Shown: positions 29,950 to 41,559 of the stretch, one piece after another
How positions within the stretch are numbered: position 1 is the stretch's first letter
Layout of the letters: each line of letters opens with the position of its first letter
NCBI GenBank assembly: GCA_028274465.1
Contig: CM051457.1
Coordinates: 109,677,982 to 109,741,981, forward strand
DNA length: 64,000 bases
Reading direction: 5' to 3'
From: Plantago ovata
Lineage: Eukaryota > Streptophyta > Magnoliopsida > Lamiales > Plantaginaceae
Position numbers and translations under genes: made by a program
Notes under the pieces: generated by a model
What the model was told of the DNA's origin: nothing
Database searches by the model: none
Seen by the model: only the letters and a program-made list of their open reading frames with translations

Positions 29950-32629
29950 TCAAGGTTGGTCCTCAGGAGGATTGCTTCGGGCGGTATCGCTTAGACTATC
30001 ATCGCCCAGGAAGAACTGGCAGAGAGAATCGAAGTCTTTGTAGGAGAGGTTCCCCAAGTTAACTCCAGCGGAAGCAAGATCCAAATTTCCTAACTCACAT
30101 AAAGGCACGACCCACGAGGGGATGGAGGGAGCAGAGGCAGAACCGGCGGCTTCGTCCGGGTGAGCTAGGGCGAAGAATTCTTCCTTGCACAAGGCATCGT
30201 ACATCGCCTCTTCATCAACTTCCTTCCCATCCTCGCCTATCACTACCTCAGCGGCCGGGGTTTTCATTTCGTGGTCTTTCTCCAAGTCAACCACCCCGGT
30301 AGGATCAAAGTCTGACGGTAGCTTACCCCCGAACTTGAGTTGGGCTAAAGTCTTGTCCCGAGCTTTAACCATAGCCTCCGCATCGCGCTTGCTTAGCATG
30401 TATGAGCAAGAGCCGGATCTGACAAAGTCACGGACGGCTTCGATACGGGCAAACTTCCCCTTCTTAAAAAGCTCCTCCCGGGTCTTTCGGAGGGCCGTTT
30501 CGAACCCCTCCCTCTCCTTGGCCAGTTGCCCAACTTTGGCGACCAAGTCCGCATTCTTTCGCTCTACTATCGAAAGTTTCCCATCCGTCGAAGCCTTCTC
30601 CTCTTTAAGGCGAGCCAGCTCTTTCTTGGCCTCTTGAAGCTCTTTCTCCTTTCGGGCATACCCCTCTTGGAGTTTCTCCCTCCGTTTTTTCTCCTCGCTC
30701 AGCTTAGCGTCTACCCCCTCGGATGATTGTGTCTTTTTCTCCAAGCGGCTGTCAATATTCCTCGCAACCGTGAGCATCTGGTGGACGAAACAAATGTTAA
30801 ATCATTCGATAGCTCGAAAGACGGAACTGTCGAAACGAAATTAACAACAAAAAGCGAAGAAAGGAAGCTGCGAAAAGTAAAAGCCATCGAAAGGAAGCTT
30901 ACTTGCATCTGTAGGGAAGCCGCTTTAGCCCTAATCTCTCCATCCGATAGTCGATCGAGCTCCACCTGGTCACTACCGGAGATCATCAGGTCCCTCCACT
31001 TCAAACCGGCCGAAGGATCGTGAAAGAAAGAAACCTCCGACAAGCCTTGGCCCCGGGCTAAGCGAGAAGGATTTCGCCTCACCCCACTCGACTTTTCGGG
31101 AGAATCCGGAACTTGGATGACTTTCTTAGGATTCGGTTCGACCCCAACATCTGTTCGATACCGCTTCCGTTGACCAGAAGCGGAACTCTGAGCAATATCA
31201 CGAGTGACGGAAGTGGTACGCTCCGATAAGTGGGTGTCGTCCGACCCCTCGATCCTGTTCGAGGGCATAGCATTCACATCGGCTACTACCCCCGGACCAG
31301 CCTCCTCCTCAGTCGAACCCGGCACTCCATCTTCGACATTCGGAGCCGGAACTAAATGTGGTGCAAAGTCCGGTTCGATGATGGTGGAGATATTCTGGGG
31401 ACGAGCCTCCGTATATTTCGGTACCGAATTTTTATTCGCCAAGGACAGCGCCCTCTTAGCAAGGAACTCCTGGGACAGCCTCATCCAATACTCTGCAAAG
31501 AAAATATTTCGAAGGTCAGTATCGAAAAGCGAAGAAAATATTTCGAAGGTTAGTATCAAAAAGAGGGAAAAATTGCGAAAAGGAAAGCAAGCAAAACACA
31601 ACTTACCCAAGTCACGGATGTTCCCCCGAATCTCCGGCTCAACCGAAGAAACTCCCGCAAGGTACAGGATCGGCTCCACCAGGAGACTGTAGGGGATAAT
31701 CCGATCCTCGGGTTTAAAACCCCTATATTGTTCGGGCCACTCGTTTCGGCGGTCGAGAACGGCTACTTCCCCGTTGTGCCGACGCCATAACCGAAGTGTG
31801 GGAACAGTCCCAGGCGTACCATTTTCGTTCGGTGGCATCCGAACGAAAACGTACCGTCTTTTGTATCCGGCACCGTGGGAAGATTGAAATTTCGAAAAAA
31901 GCTCGTACCCACTTATCGGAGAAAAATAATAGAAGCACCCCCGTCTTTACTTTGACACATTGAGAAAAAATGAAGGAAGTTCGAGGCCGTTACTCGCCGA
32001 TTAATCGTCTTACACCAAACGCAAAACGCGATCACACTCCCCATCGCGTTCGGTAGTAATTGAGTTGGGCAAAGACCTAAATTGTTCAAAATGTGAACGA
32101 CCCCATCGCATACCGGGAATCTAAAACCATGTTCAAGGGCTTGAATTGTGATAGCTATACAATCCGGAGGCGGGCTATACATCCTATCATTTGGACCCGG
32201 CAAAATGATTTCGTATGAACCCGGGATCCCAAATTTATGATACAAGGAATCCGCCTCTTTTCTACGAACGGAACTACTATCGGTGGGTAACTTCAAGTCG
32301 GAATTATCATCCGTGAGAACCGGATCCACGGGAGCTGCTTCCCCCACTTGCTCGTCGATCGGAGCATCCATAGTCAGAAAAATCGTTCGACTCCTCGAAG
32401 CAAGTCTCGAAAGAGAACTTTGCCCCCTTTGAACAGACGGACGGACCGGAACACCTCCAAGAACCTGACTCGAGGGTAAAAAGTTTTGCGAATCAGAAAG
32501 GAGGGAGCCAGTATCTCTACCTAAAGAGTTCGATCTCTTGTTAACACTAAATGAGTTTTCACTGTTCGAGTCATCACCGACACCGGGTTGGTTGACATTT
32601 TGTTTCGACATCCTTACAAAATCTACCAA
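29950..32629 (-). pseudogene. Antisense additional gene of the gypsy element (Transposase_28-like), one frameshift
   Basis: Three exons on the minus strand: 32629-31607, 31492-30903, 30777-29950, with GT-AG introns 31606-31493 (114 nt) and 30902-30778 (125 nt) whose phases match; roughly 813 codons. Exon 1 has the domain annotated in plant databases as putative gypsy-type transposon (Transposase_28): PGPNDRMYSPPPDCIAITIQ, ALEHGFRFPVCDGVVHILNN, LGLCPTQLLPNAMGSVIAF. One frameshift in a T-run near 31925 breaks exon 1 before GYELFSKFQSSHGAGYKRRY. Exon 3 is a charged coiled coil (EEKKRREKLQEGYARKEKEL) followed by an acidic tail ending PPEDQP. Antisense extra genes are known in Tat elements; their function is unclear. 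Names aside, no transposase chemistry is evident. Confidence 0.75.
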
Positions 32630-33384
32630 AAGGAATAGTCAGTTCGAACCCAACCCGGAATCAACTAAGAGTCGAAATGTTAAAGAAATCCCTACAAGTT
32701 CGAACACTACAAGCGACATGTTCGAAACCCTCAAGTTACAACAACCAGAAAGCTACCCGGAAACCCCAAAAAACCCAGAAAACAACTTAAACATGCCAAT
32801 GAAACTACCAACCATACAAAGGTAACAAACACAAAATGAGGGGGTCACGGCGATTCCGTGGCGGAGAGCGGCGCCCCCATGATTAAAAAGCCCAAGACAG
32901 AAAAGCAAGGAAAAACCAACAAGAAAGACAAACCCCAAGAATGGAAACAACATGCCGAAATTACAACCAAATCGCAGGAAAAACGGAGAAAAGAGTGTAC
33001 CTGAGAAATTGGACGGAGAAGATTCAAGCCCCGGGCAAAACGCCGATGATGATGAGTGAAATCCTTAGTGAGGAAAGAACAGAGTAGGTAAGGTGTGGAT
33101 AATCAAAGTGTGGAGGAAGTTTGAAATTGGGCATATGAAAAGAAGAAACTGAAAGAAATACCTCACTCCCACCTCTCCATTATTGCGGCGCCTTAACCAA
33201 GGAGCGCGTGCGCCACACGAACCGCTGCGCTCACAACACGTGGAGCGGAAGCGAAGCGACGGCCAAGGAAATTTACCTTTCCACCCCCATGTACCCGCAA
33301 GTTCAAAAGCACCAGCCCCGCCTAAATCACATCGCCGAAAGATAACACAAACTTTCGGTGGATTCTCTACCCTCATCCACCGAA

Positions 33385-33398
33385 ACTTGGGGGACTCA
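33385..33398 (+). promoter_or_regulatory. Polypurine tract of the gypsy element
   Basis: ACTTGGGGGACTCA directly precedes the right LTR start TGATAGGGG at 33399, as expected for the plus-strand DNA primer of Tat/Athila-type elements, and so fixes the left edge of the 3' LTR. Confidence 0.75.
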
Positions 33399-33825
33399 TG
33401 ATAGGGGATTAGTACTACTACCCACGTACCGAAACATGCATACAGGGGTCGAAGGGTAACCAGGGGTTTCGGACGACTGGTCCCTCGAAACGCCCCATGC
33501 AATAACCCGCCGAACGGTACGTATCGGACTTACCTGGTCATCCGAAAGGATCTACAGTACCTCATAAGGCTTGTCGAAAGCTGTCAGGAAAGAGGGGGGG
33601 CCCACTCCGTATCCTATAAATATGTCCCCCATTTATTATCCTCATTATTCATTCATACGCATTAATATCTTATCACTACATTGAATTGCCACCGGTCTAA
33701 CTTCGGTAGGCCGGTCCTAATCCCCCTCCCTATTATTCTCCCCCGTTTGCAGGTTCACATCACCGCCCGTCAGTAAACATACTCACTCCATAAGCTCCCG
33801 TGGAATGAGAGATGGTGAGTTAGAT
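33399..33825 (+). repeat. 3' terminal repeat (LTR) of the gypsy element
   Basis: Matches 23207-23632 with about four differences by eye (TGATA/TGATT, one extra A in CCGAAACATG, CGCCCC/CACCCC and one G/C in the G-C run). The match runs on through GAGATGGTGAGTTAGAT, the start of gag in the left copy, and then stops abruptly at ACTTAAACC. Confidence 0.85.
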
Positions 33826-34265
33826 ACTTAAACCTATTTAGCCTTCATCACTATCTATGTTGAAATTTTTCCCTAACCAACCGGCGTCCCACGGCTCACC
33901 TACCAACACCACTGAACTTAGAAACTTAACACAGTTTAAGGACATATTTCTTGAGGTGGGATGGATTGGAGACAACGGTTTCTACTTTTACTTATGCTGC
34001 ATTAATACCGGCAAATGGCACTTGAGTGCTTCATGGCAATCTGCATTAAGCATCCGAGGTGAGCGTTGCATCTTTTCACTACACCTTATTGAACATGAGA
34101 ATATGAAGGCGTAGACCATGCGTTCCCGTCTGTACATACAGATGGACAAGAAATTTACACTTTTCGTAGACAATGATGAAGCATGTATTGAGAATCTACG
34201 TATGGCCACTATGGAGTAGGCACTACAACTTTGGTTTTTTTTTTTTTTTTTAATTGAATTGTATC
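33826..34265. other. Spacer, nothing recognised
   Basis: A frame at 33857-34114 has no recognisable family. A run of T lies at 34229-34250. Confidence 0.35.
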
Positions 34266-34278
34266 TGTAGCAGCTTGT

Positions 34279-35191
34279 GGTTTTTTTTTTATTTTGGATC
34301 AGCAAAATTTTATTGATAAAGAAACAGAGAGTACAAGCAATAGGTGCATAAGTAATGCACAAAAAGAGACAAAGCTCAACCGAGATCGAAGCCCAAGACC
34401 AATAGAAGAGTAAAAGCATGTTCATAGATCCAACCCGTTATAGCCGTTTCATAGCTTAACCATCCCCGTCGTCTAGTATATCATCTTACTAGCAAGATGT
34501 CAAGGGTTAGGGGATGACGAATCGAAAGTCCGACTCTAGCTAAGTCCAATGGAGTGGAATATTTCTCGTTGCAAGTTTAAGCAACTTAGCATGAAGACGA
34601 GAAGTGATGAACTCCATTGGAATACAAACCACTCACAAGTTAGACAAGTTAGAAAAAGACACATGATACTCCTCACATGGTCAAGCAACAACCCAAGTTA
34701 AGCAAGGACAAATCGACACCTGAACAGAAAAATGGGCTGACAACATAATCACACTCAACACATTAAGCATGCGCCCACCAGCCTGACTAACAAGGAGAAA
34801 ACACCAGCCAACCGTAACAGAATCCCAGCAGCAGCAGCAAAGTTGATGCGCCTAGCAACGATCCGGATGAAGAAACCATGCATAAATATTATAACCAGCT
34901 GCAATGCCTCCTATATTATTCAGCCAATTCCAAGTACTAATTTTGATGCTATCGACAACTTGAAGGGGTGACCAGCAGACTTCGTTCTTGAAAATAATCT
35001 CATTTCTCGCCTTCCATATTGACCATAGAGTTGTTTGGATGATCACACTTTTAAAACGATGAGCAATATCAGAAGACATCAAAAGATTACCATTTACAAT
35101 ATCCTTCAACTGAACACCGCTGCACACAAAAGCCGCTCCAATCTGCAACCCTCTGCCACACTTGTTTCGCAAACCCGCACTCCCTAAAAAT
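34279..35191 (-). mobile_element. 5'-truncated LINE (L1-like) with 13-bp target duplication
   Basis: On the minus strand the 3' end carries CAATAAAATTTTGCTGATCC followed by poly(A) (T-run at 34281-34290). Upstream a frame (35172-34852) encodes the C-terminus of a plant L1 ORF2: TTLWSIWKARNEIIFKN, then VVDSIKISTWNWLNNI. The insertion is flanked by a perfect direct repeat TGTAGCAGCTTGT at 34266-34278 and 35192-35204. Only about 0.9 kb was inserted, so reverse transcription stopped early; the copy cannot move by itself. Confidence 0.88.
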
Positions 35192-35204
35192 TGTAGCAGC
35201 TTGT

Positions 35205-37160
35205 ATTGGCTTTATCTCCAAATTTGTAATTAATGACTGACTTCTTTTGGATTCGTAAATATGTGAATAAATGTATATATGTTATCAATTGCAGCAGCTA
35301 TAAATGTATTGGCATAGGGTGGAGGAAAGGACCACTAACGGGAGGGGTCGTTGTTGCTTTTATCTCTTGGGTTGATCGGTTCTCCTTTTTTGTGACTTGG
35401 TTTGAATCTCTTTTGCGGCATTTGTTCTTTAACTTTTGATGGTATTGTTAGTACAGTATGGTTGTAGAAACAGGAGACTTTGGACCTGTTGTGTTTTCTT
35501 GCAAATTGTAATCTGCTCCCTTTGGTTGCCATGTATATATAAGCGGTGGAGAGGTGTTAAGGTTTGGGGTGTGGTTTATTTTATGTAACTAGATTGGTCT
35601 TCTTACTTGTATTTTCTGGTTGAGACTTCGCTCTCTTTACTCTTGTAATTTCCTAGAGCATTTATTATGCTCTCGTTTTAATTAATAAATTTTTAGCCGT
35701 TAAAAAAACAAATTAGGAGTCTATGTTACATTATATGTGAAGAGATGTGAAAACGTTAGTTTAATAAAATTTGTCATTTTAGTTAATGTGTATGGTCATT
35801 TTGGTAAGGTTCGTTCCGTATAAAGCGTGCGCACATATTTTATGGTGTGGATGCAAGATGTTTTACTTGTAGCAGCAATGGCATTGTGGCTCACTAATAT
35901 TGACAGAGGGATGTGCGAGCTTGCTTGGTGGACCAAAGACGAGAACATTCTACTTGTTAGGCTGCTTTATGATAGCATGTAGGCACGGAGTAAGCCGTAG
36001 GCCAGCTCTGATGTCTGCTCTCAGGAGTTCTTGTGTAAGTGTACGTGGTGTTGTTAGTAAGTTCGTTACCATTCAGTCACTACTAAAATCTCTTGCATCA
36101 TCTGAAGGAAGTACATGAGGTTGAGATATAAGGCATTTATTAACTATCCAGGTGCTGTTACGATGTTAGGCGTAACCGAGTTCATGTAACTCGTCATTAT
36201 TAGAGGTTTTCGGATGGAAGGGTAAGCTCCTCAGTCTCCTACGTAGTTGCTCACTAACATTCGTGCTTCCGATATTCACATTGTAAAACAACTTTACACG
36301 AAACACTCGAAATCCATGGAATGTGGATTACTTGTGAAAACAAAAACAATAGAAACGGCCTGGATTAATATGGAAATAGGAGTGGATTCATATGGCGCCG
36401 TTGTTGTTTAAAATTATAAATGATGGGTAGAGGGACACAATGGTTAATTCACAATGCAACAGTAGGGCTATGATGGGAACAATGCTAACGTATGCTAGCT
36501 TGATAATGGACTGGAGACCAAATTGGGCCTTTTATCACATATAAAAAATAGGCCCAGTTAGATTATCTAACCAAAATGTGAGGACCGAACACGAAAATTT
36601 GGGATAACGTTTCTGAGATAAATTAAGTGATTCTCGGACAAAATCAGTTCAGCATACGGTTTTTGTCTGAGAAAGAAACAGAACCAAACAAGTGAAATTT
36701 AAGGAGTTGTTTGGTTTAACAAAGAAATTAGGCGATGAATCACTGTTGTCGTATCCGTTTATTTCTGTTTGGTCAGCAGATAAAAACAAGAGAAGTTTTC
36801 CAGACTGACCGAGAGAACGAGGTTGGGCACTGGGCAGCCTCCTGATTGGTCGAACGCAATGACGTGTCCAAGTAGATAATTTCATCTCCATTCTCCTTTC
36901 TCCATCGTCTCAGCCGGATAAGCGTTATTCTCCCTCCATTATCTAAACTCGGTTACTGTTTACGCTAATTGGCATACCGTCTTCCCATTCTCCTCAACCA
37001 ATTGGGTACTTGAGAATATCGCTTCATCATGTGTAAACGCTACTGCAGTTTGGCAATGAGTAACAAATACAATCGAAAATAAACAAAAATCAAAGGTTTA
37101 TGTTTGTTTTAATAATCAAACCATTACACAAAGATAATAATAAACTATAAATAATCTTGC
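35205..37160. other. Spacer with a probable LINE tail
   Basis: A sequence ending TTAATTAATAAATTTTTAGCCGTTAAAAAAAC at 35675-35708 resembles a plus-strand L1 3' end; its upstream limit is unclear. The rest, 35710-37160, has no gene I can identify; frames at 35900-36118 and 36891-36649 look like chance. Confidence 0.4.
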
Positions 37161-37162
37161 AC

Positions 37163-37222
37163 TTGGCGAGAATTGAACGTATGACACCTCAGTCTAACCA
37201 ATTGAGCTAGATCTCATTGGTA
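37163..37222 (-). mobile_element. tRNA-derived SINE head or tRNA pseudogene
   Basis: On the minus strand TAGCTCAATTGG (37209-37198) fits the Pol III A box exactly, and CGTTCAATTCT (37179-37169) is a near B box followed by CGCC. Spacing between them is shorter than in a functional tRNA, and no acceptor stem closes, so this is not a working tRNA. Confidence 0.5.
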
Positions 37223-39397
37223 AAAAAATCAAAGGTTGTTTATGTACTATATTATATACTGCAGCTAATCAAAAGAGAACATTTCGGAGGTGCCTAGTGT
37301 TAACGGTAGTATAGTTACTTCCAAATGAATGCATGACATGTGGCTTGTGAACCGAACATCTAATTTAATTTAATGATATTGTGTTTAGTTAAACCAACTA
37401 TGGTTAAATTAACGTTTGGAAATGCTTATTATATTACAGTCAATATGTACTAGCTTTTGCTTAAAATTTAAATAATTTGATTATAATCATAAGTATGAAA
37501 TATTTGATATATATATAAAAGTAAATAATATTTTAGTGTTTGGTTAAAATAAAAATAGTCACTTAAATATTAACAATTTACTCTATTTAACATTTTATTA
37601 TCTTTTCTATTTTTTTAGTTGGTTAGAGCTCCAAAATCATCTCCCTGAATATATTTAGGTTACAACGATTAATTTGATTAATTACAAAGAATCAAGCGTA
37701 TAAGCACCGAAAGCAAACATTCAAAAATTACTTATTGAGGTAGGAATGCAAATAATCAATTTAATTAATCATTTACCCACACTCTACCAACTAATAATTA
37801 ACTAAGAAAATTAATAGGAGACGAGGAGAAGTTTTCATTCAAAAAAACAAAACATTAGCCGTGAACGAGCATCCATTTGGAGTTGAGTTCATTTATTTCC
37901 AGTAATTTTACCATGTCAATTAAATAAGTTATGTTTAAAAATAGATATAAAATTCATTACCATCCTTTTTTGCACCTGACACAAACTTCACACATTATGG
38001 ATGGTGTTAAGTTTTATATCAGTGGTAAAAAAGACATATTTTTTCCCCTTGCATAGATTATAAGAAAATGACAATACCGTATACTCAAATTTATGGTGAT
38101 TTGCCAAATCAATTTAGCATTTATATGAAATTTCTCTGTTCTCAAATAGCTAGGATGGTTGTGTGAGACCTAAAATGTGAAATACTAATTAAAAGAAAAA
38201 AAACAATATTATTTCCTTAATCAACTAAATAAAAATGAGTTTATTGTTTAATTCAACAAATTTTATTTGGTGTTATACTTTGAGAAATTTATAACATTAT
38301 AATCATCCTTGAAAGATCACTGTGAGAATTGGATTATATGTCAATCAACCTCCAATTTTCAGCTTTTCTTGTCATAACTACGATAAACTCCAACACTATC
38401 CACCTTCCAGTATATGCCTTCGTCTCGACTTGGGTCATGTAAATCAACTGTAGCTTTTTCTTCCTCTCCTAAACTATATGCAAATGCAACCCCGTGTATG
38501 AAAATGTTTGCGTCCAACTTCATGTTGTACACTTGACCCACCCAATAGAGATAACCTCATGGATTTTCTGATTCGGTTCTTCGTTTCTAGTGTCTATTTG
38601 AATTTTTAAGAGATTATATTGATTCTAATTTGAACATCAACTATAGATGATCACCATTGTTTTTGCCATTTAGTGGCGGCCTTTCCTGATTGGGGAGTGA
38701 CAGTACCCCGGAGCAATAAAGAGTGAGCATCATCAATATGAGTGCGAGACTATGCAATGTTGCCAATTTTCCTTTTCTTGTGGTGAATATTTATTTTCTC
38801 TTTATTTAGTCGACTTGTTTGGGTTTATATTACTATCAATATAATTTCACAATGTAAACATATATACAGTTTTAAAGTGAGGTCGGTCACCTGAATTTTC
38901 TTGAGAGAGAGACTAGATTAGTCCTTTTAAAAACGCTTATGTATTTATTGTATTAATTGCAATGTAGCATTGATTAATTGATAACAAAACTGTTTTTACT
39001 CCCTTCGTTTTGTTATTGGAACGGTTTTTACACCAAGACCTCAAGAGGAAAAGATTTACACAATGCGGGATCATTGAAATTTGTACCCCCATACATTGAT
39101 AGGAGCAAGCCGGAAGCATGTGACTCTGTAGTCCCCGGCATATGCTGTTATGGCCCTTGCCCTTAGGACCTTTACAGACAATTTCCCATAGACTCTTTGT
39201 TCCGGAGAACATTAGGAACCCAGAGGTGCATGGTTCCGGATGTGCCAATTTACTCGAGGGAGAGACCACTCGGTATACTGACACTCGCATCGGAAGACAA
39301 TCACGCAGTTTCTTAATCTTTCGGACACTCCGTGTCGCCCTAATTCGTATGTTGGCGGATTAGGACGAGACTTGACATATTTTTGTAACGTCAATAT
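37223..39397. other. AT-rich spacer, nothing recognised
   Basis: About 2.2 kb. The stretch 38086-38165 matches two separate fragments at 22497 and 22825. A minus frame at 38541-38359 (MKLDANIFIHGVAFAYSLGE) is coding-like in composition, but no family comes to mind. Confidence 0.35.
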
Positions 39398-39407
39398 AGG
39401 TGGTCTG

Positions 39408-39867
39408 TCAGTGGCGTACGCAGAAAATGTGTCACGGGGGGAACAATTACAATAAGAAAGACTATAAATAGAGTATAACTATCTAAATTTATTCTAAACT
39501 AATGTTTATTATAATTTAAATAGAGTATATAAAGTATTTTGGTAAATATTATTTTTAATAGCCGAAAAGAATCCAAATAAGTAATATTGTTTAATATTTA
39601 AATAAAGGAAAAAAAGTCTTTAAGTTTTGCTAAAAATTAAATATTTTTTTATTGTAAAAGAGAAAATAAAATAACATAAATTTAAATAAGAATTAAACTT
39701 TTTGATTAAAATGAATAATGCATAAGAAGGAACAAAAGGAAAGGTGTTGCAAAACTTAAACTTCAGCTACTGTGGGCATTGAACTCGGGTGGATCGGAAC
39801 ACAAAAAAAGAAACTTTACCACTGCACCACAAACTCATAAACTTCAGCTACGCATTATCGATATATC
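39408..39867 (-). mobile_element. Unclassified insertion with tRNA-like head
   Basis: Flanked by AGGTGGTCTG (39398-39407) and AGGTGGACTG (39868-39877), a 9/10 direct repeat. The left end TCAGTGGCGTACGCAG resembles a terminus common among plant non-autonomous elements. Read on the minus strand, GTGGTGCAGTGGTAA and GAGTTCAATGCCC look like Pol III A and B boxes. The interior is AT-rich. SINE or hAT derivative cannot be decided. Confidence 0.45.
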
Positions 39868-40017
39868 AGGTGGACTGACGGCGTTAGCTTGTCAAGTGGA
39901 AGAGTTGCTTCCGGACTTATCATGTCCTTCATCACGTTGATACGATGATCCCAAAAAAGTCCTAGCTGCGACCTTGACCGGGACTAGGTATGGTTTGTTG
40001 GTTTCTTTGGTCACACG

Positions 40018-40618
40018 TATGGATGGCAATTTGGGCCGGGCAGCCCAGGCCCGCCTGATCACCCTTTTGGGCCGGGCTCGGGCCTGTTATATAGGCCCAT
40101 GGGCCGGGCTGGGTCTGAAATTCACGTTAACCCGGCCCGGCCCAGGCCCGACCCAATTGTATACTATATTTTTGTATATATTATATGTAATATATGTAAA
40201 TATAATTATTTAATTTGTTATTTATACATTTGTAGTATTAAATTAAGTTGTAATTTATTTATTTTTCATACTTTTCTATGTATTTACAAAATTCTCTATT
40301 GAATTATATATTTTAATATACACCACATTCAATAATTTATAACTACTTGAAACATGTTTTGTTTTAATTTCTTAAATCTTTTAATTTCTAATTTTATAAA
40401 AAAAAATTAATTTAGAAAAATGATTGTCCTTTTATTTCTTTTGAAAAAAAATAAAAAATGGGCTAGACCCAAGCCCGGTCCGGCCCATGATGAGCTGGGC
40501 TTGGGCCTAAATTTTAGGCCCATAATTGTGCTTGGGCCGGGCCTGGGCCTGGGCCAAATGTGCCCGGCCAGGACCGGGCCTCTGGTGGCCCGGCCCAGCC
40601 CGGCCCATTGCCACCCTA
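40018..40618. mobile_element. Non-autonomous hAT element (MITE), 601 bp
   Basis: Perfect 8-bp target duplication GTCACACG at 40010-40017 and 40619-40626. Inverted termini TATGGATGGCAATTTGGGCC and, from the other end, TAGGGTGGCAATGGGCC. Both arms are GC-rich strings of GGCCCGGCCC-type words around an AT-rich core with no transposase. TAGGGATGGCAA termini and 8-bp duplications identify plant hAT elements. Confidence 0.88.
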
Positions 40619-40810
40619 GTCACACGAGGCATTGCATGCGTGTTGACGAGAAATATTACATGATTTATGACAAATTAATTAGCAACTTGCATGAAGTAAT
40701 AGAAAAAAAAAAAAAAAAAAGACCGATGAGAACATTTGACAAAGATCAATGTGTAGAGATCGTATCTCAATATCGATATTAAGGGTCAAATGGGTGAGTG
40801 GTAGCGTTAA

Positions 40811-41366
40811 AAAGACCAAGTCAAGTATAGATGTTTATTTTATCTGGAAACCAAAGCAAGGCATGTGACAATAATGTGGGCTTCAGTTTTGTTGAATTAC
40901 CTTTTTCAGTTTTGTTCCTATCTTTCTGTATGAAGTTTAGACAAAGTAGAGAGGGTCCATATGTGATCACTCAACAAAGGAGATGAATAAGAATGGGATA
41001 ATAACTTCAAATGTGACTCTGGGACCTATTCTGTGCATCCGCTGAGGGCATTCGTAACAAAAGCATACCCCATTTTTAGGCCATCAGACAAGATATTCTA
41101 TCCCATTAGTCTTTGGGTCCCAAATTAGTGCTCATACAAAGGTGAAAAGGCATCAAAGATAAAGGCATTTGCACTAAATTTGTTGGTAAGAAAAGGAGTT
41201 CAATTATTCAACGCTTTTATGCATGGGATTCCTAAGCATCAACCCCTTGTAGGATCTCACAAATTTGTGCCTTCATCATTAGAGACTATACCGGGAAAGA
41301 AAGATACTTGCGGTGTTTGGCAGCGGATTACCGTTGTATGTTTGGAATTACTGTTAACCAGGCCGT
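40811..41366 (+). repeat. Dispersed duplicated block, copy B
   Basis: Second copy of 8107-8681, 32 kb away, same orientation. It ends at ATTACTGTTAACC, beyond which the two loci diverge; no NB-LRR sequence follows here. Confidence 0.8.
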
Positions 41367-41559
41367 GTTATCTTGCATTTGTGCATTTACAGATTGTGGC
41401 GAAAAAATTGCAGATTTCTCATTGTAGAATTCTTTCATGAAACAAATGGCTACTACAGAGTTGTGAAACGTGTAAACTGACTACAAGTCTACAAGACTAC
41501 AACAGTATGCTCTACAGTCTACACTAATGAAAATATAGACTTGATACAATCAACCGATC

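Larger units (their letters stand above)
23207..33825 (+). mobile_element. Ty3/gypsy LTR retrotransposon, Tat-type, 10.6 kb
   Basis: Terminal direct repeats of 426 and 427 bp enclose gag, protease, RT, two RNase H-like domains and integrase on the plus strand, and a spliced antisense gene on the minus strand. The extra RNase H domain and the additional 3' gene are traits of the plant Tat lineage (Tat/Retand/Ogre relatives). The repeats differ at only about four positions by eye, indicating a recent insertion. Pol has a frameshift and an in-frame stop, so this copy is probably not autonomous. No target duplication is visible: CTATC precedes 23207 but ACTTA follows 33825. The right repeat continues past any CA end into sequence that on the left encodes the first Gag residues. 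Confidence 0.9.

Noticed and set aside
39974-40213. Frames within 39974-40782
   Set aside because: Translations of the hAT MITE arms (GGCCCGGCCC words) rather than genes.
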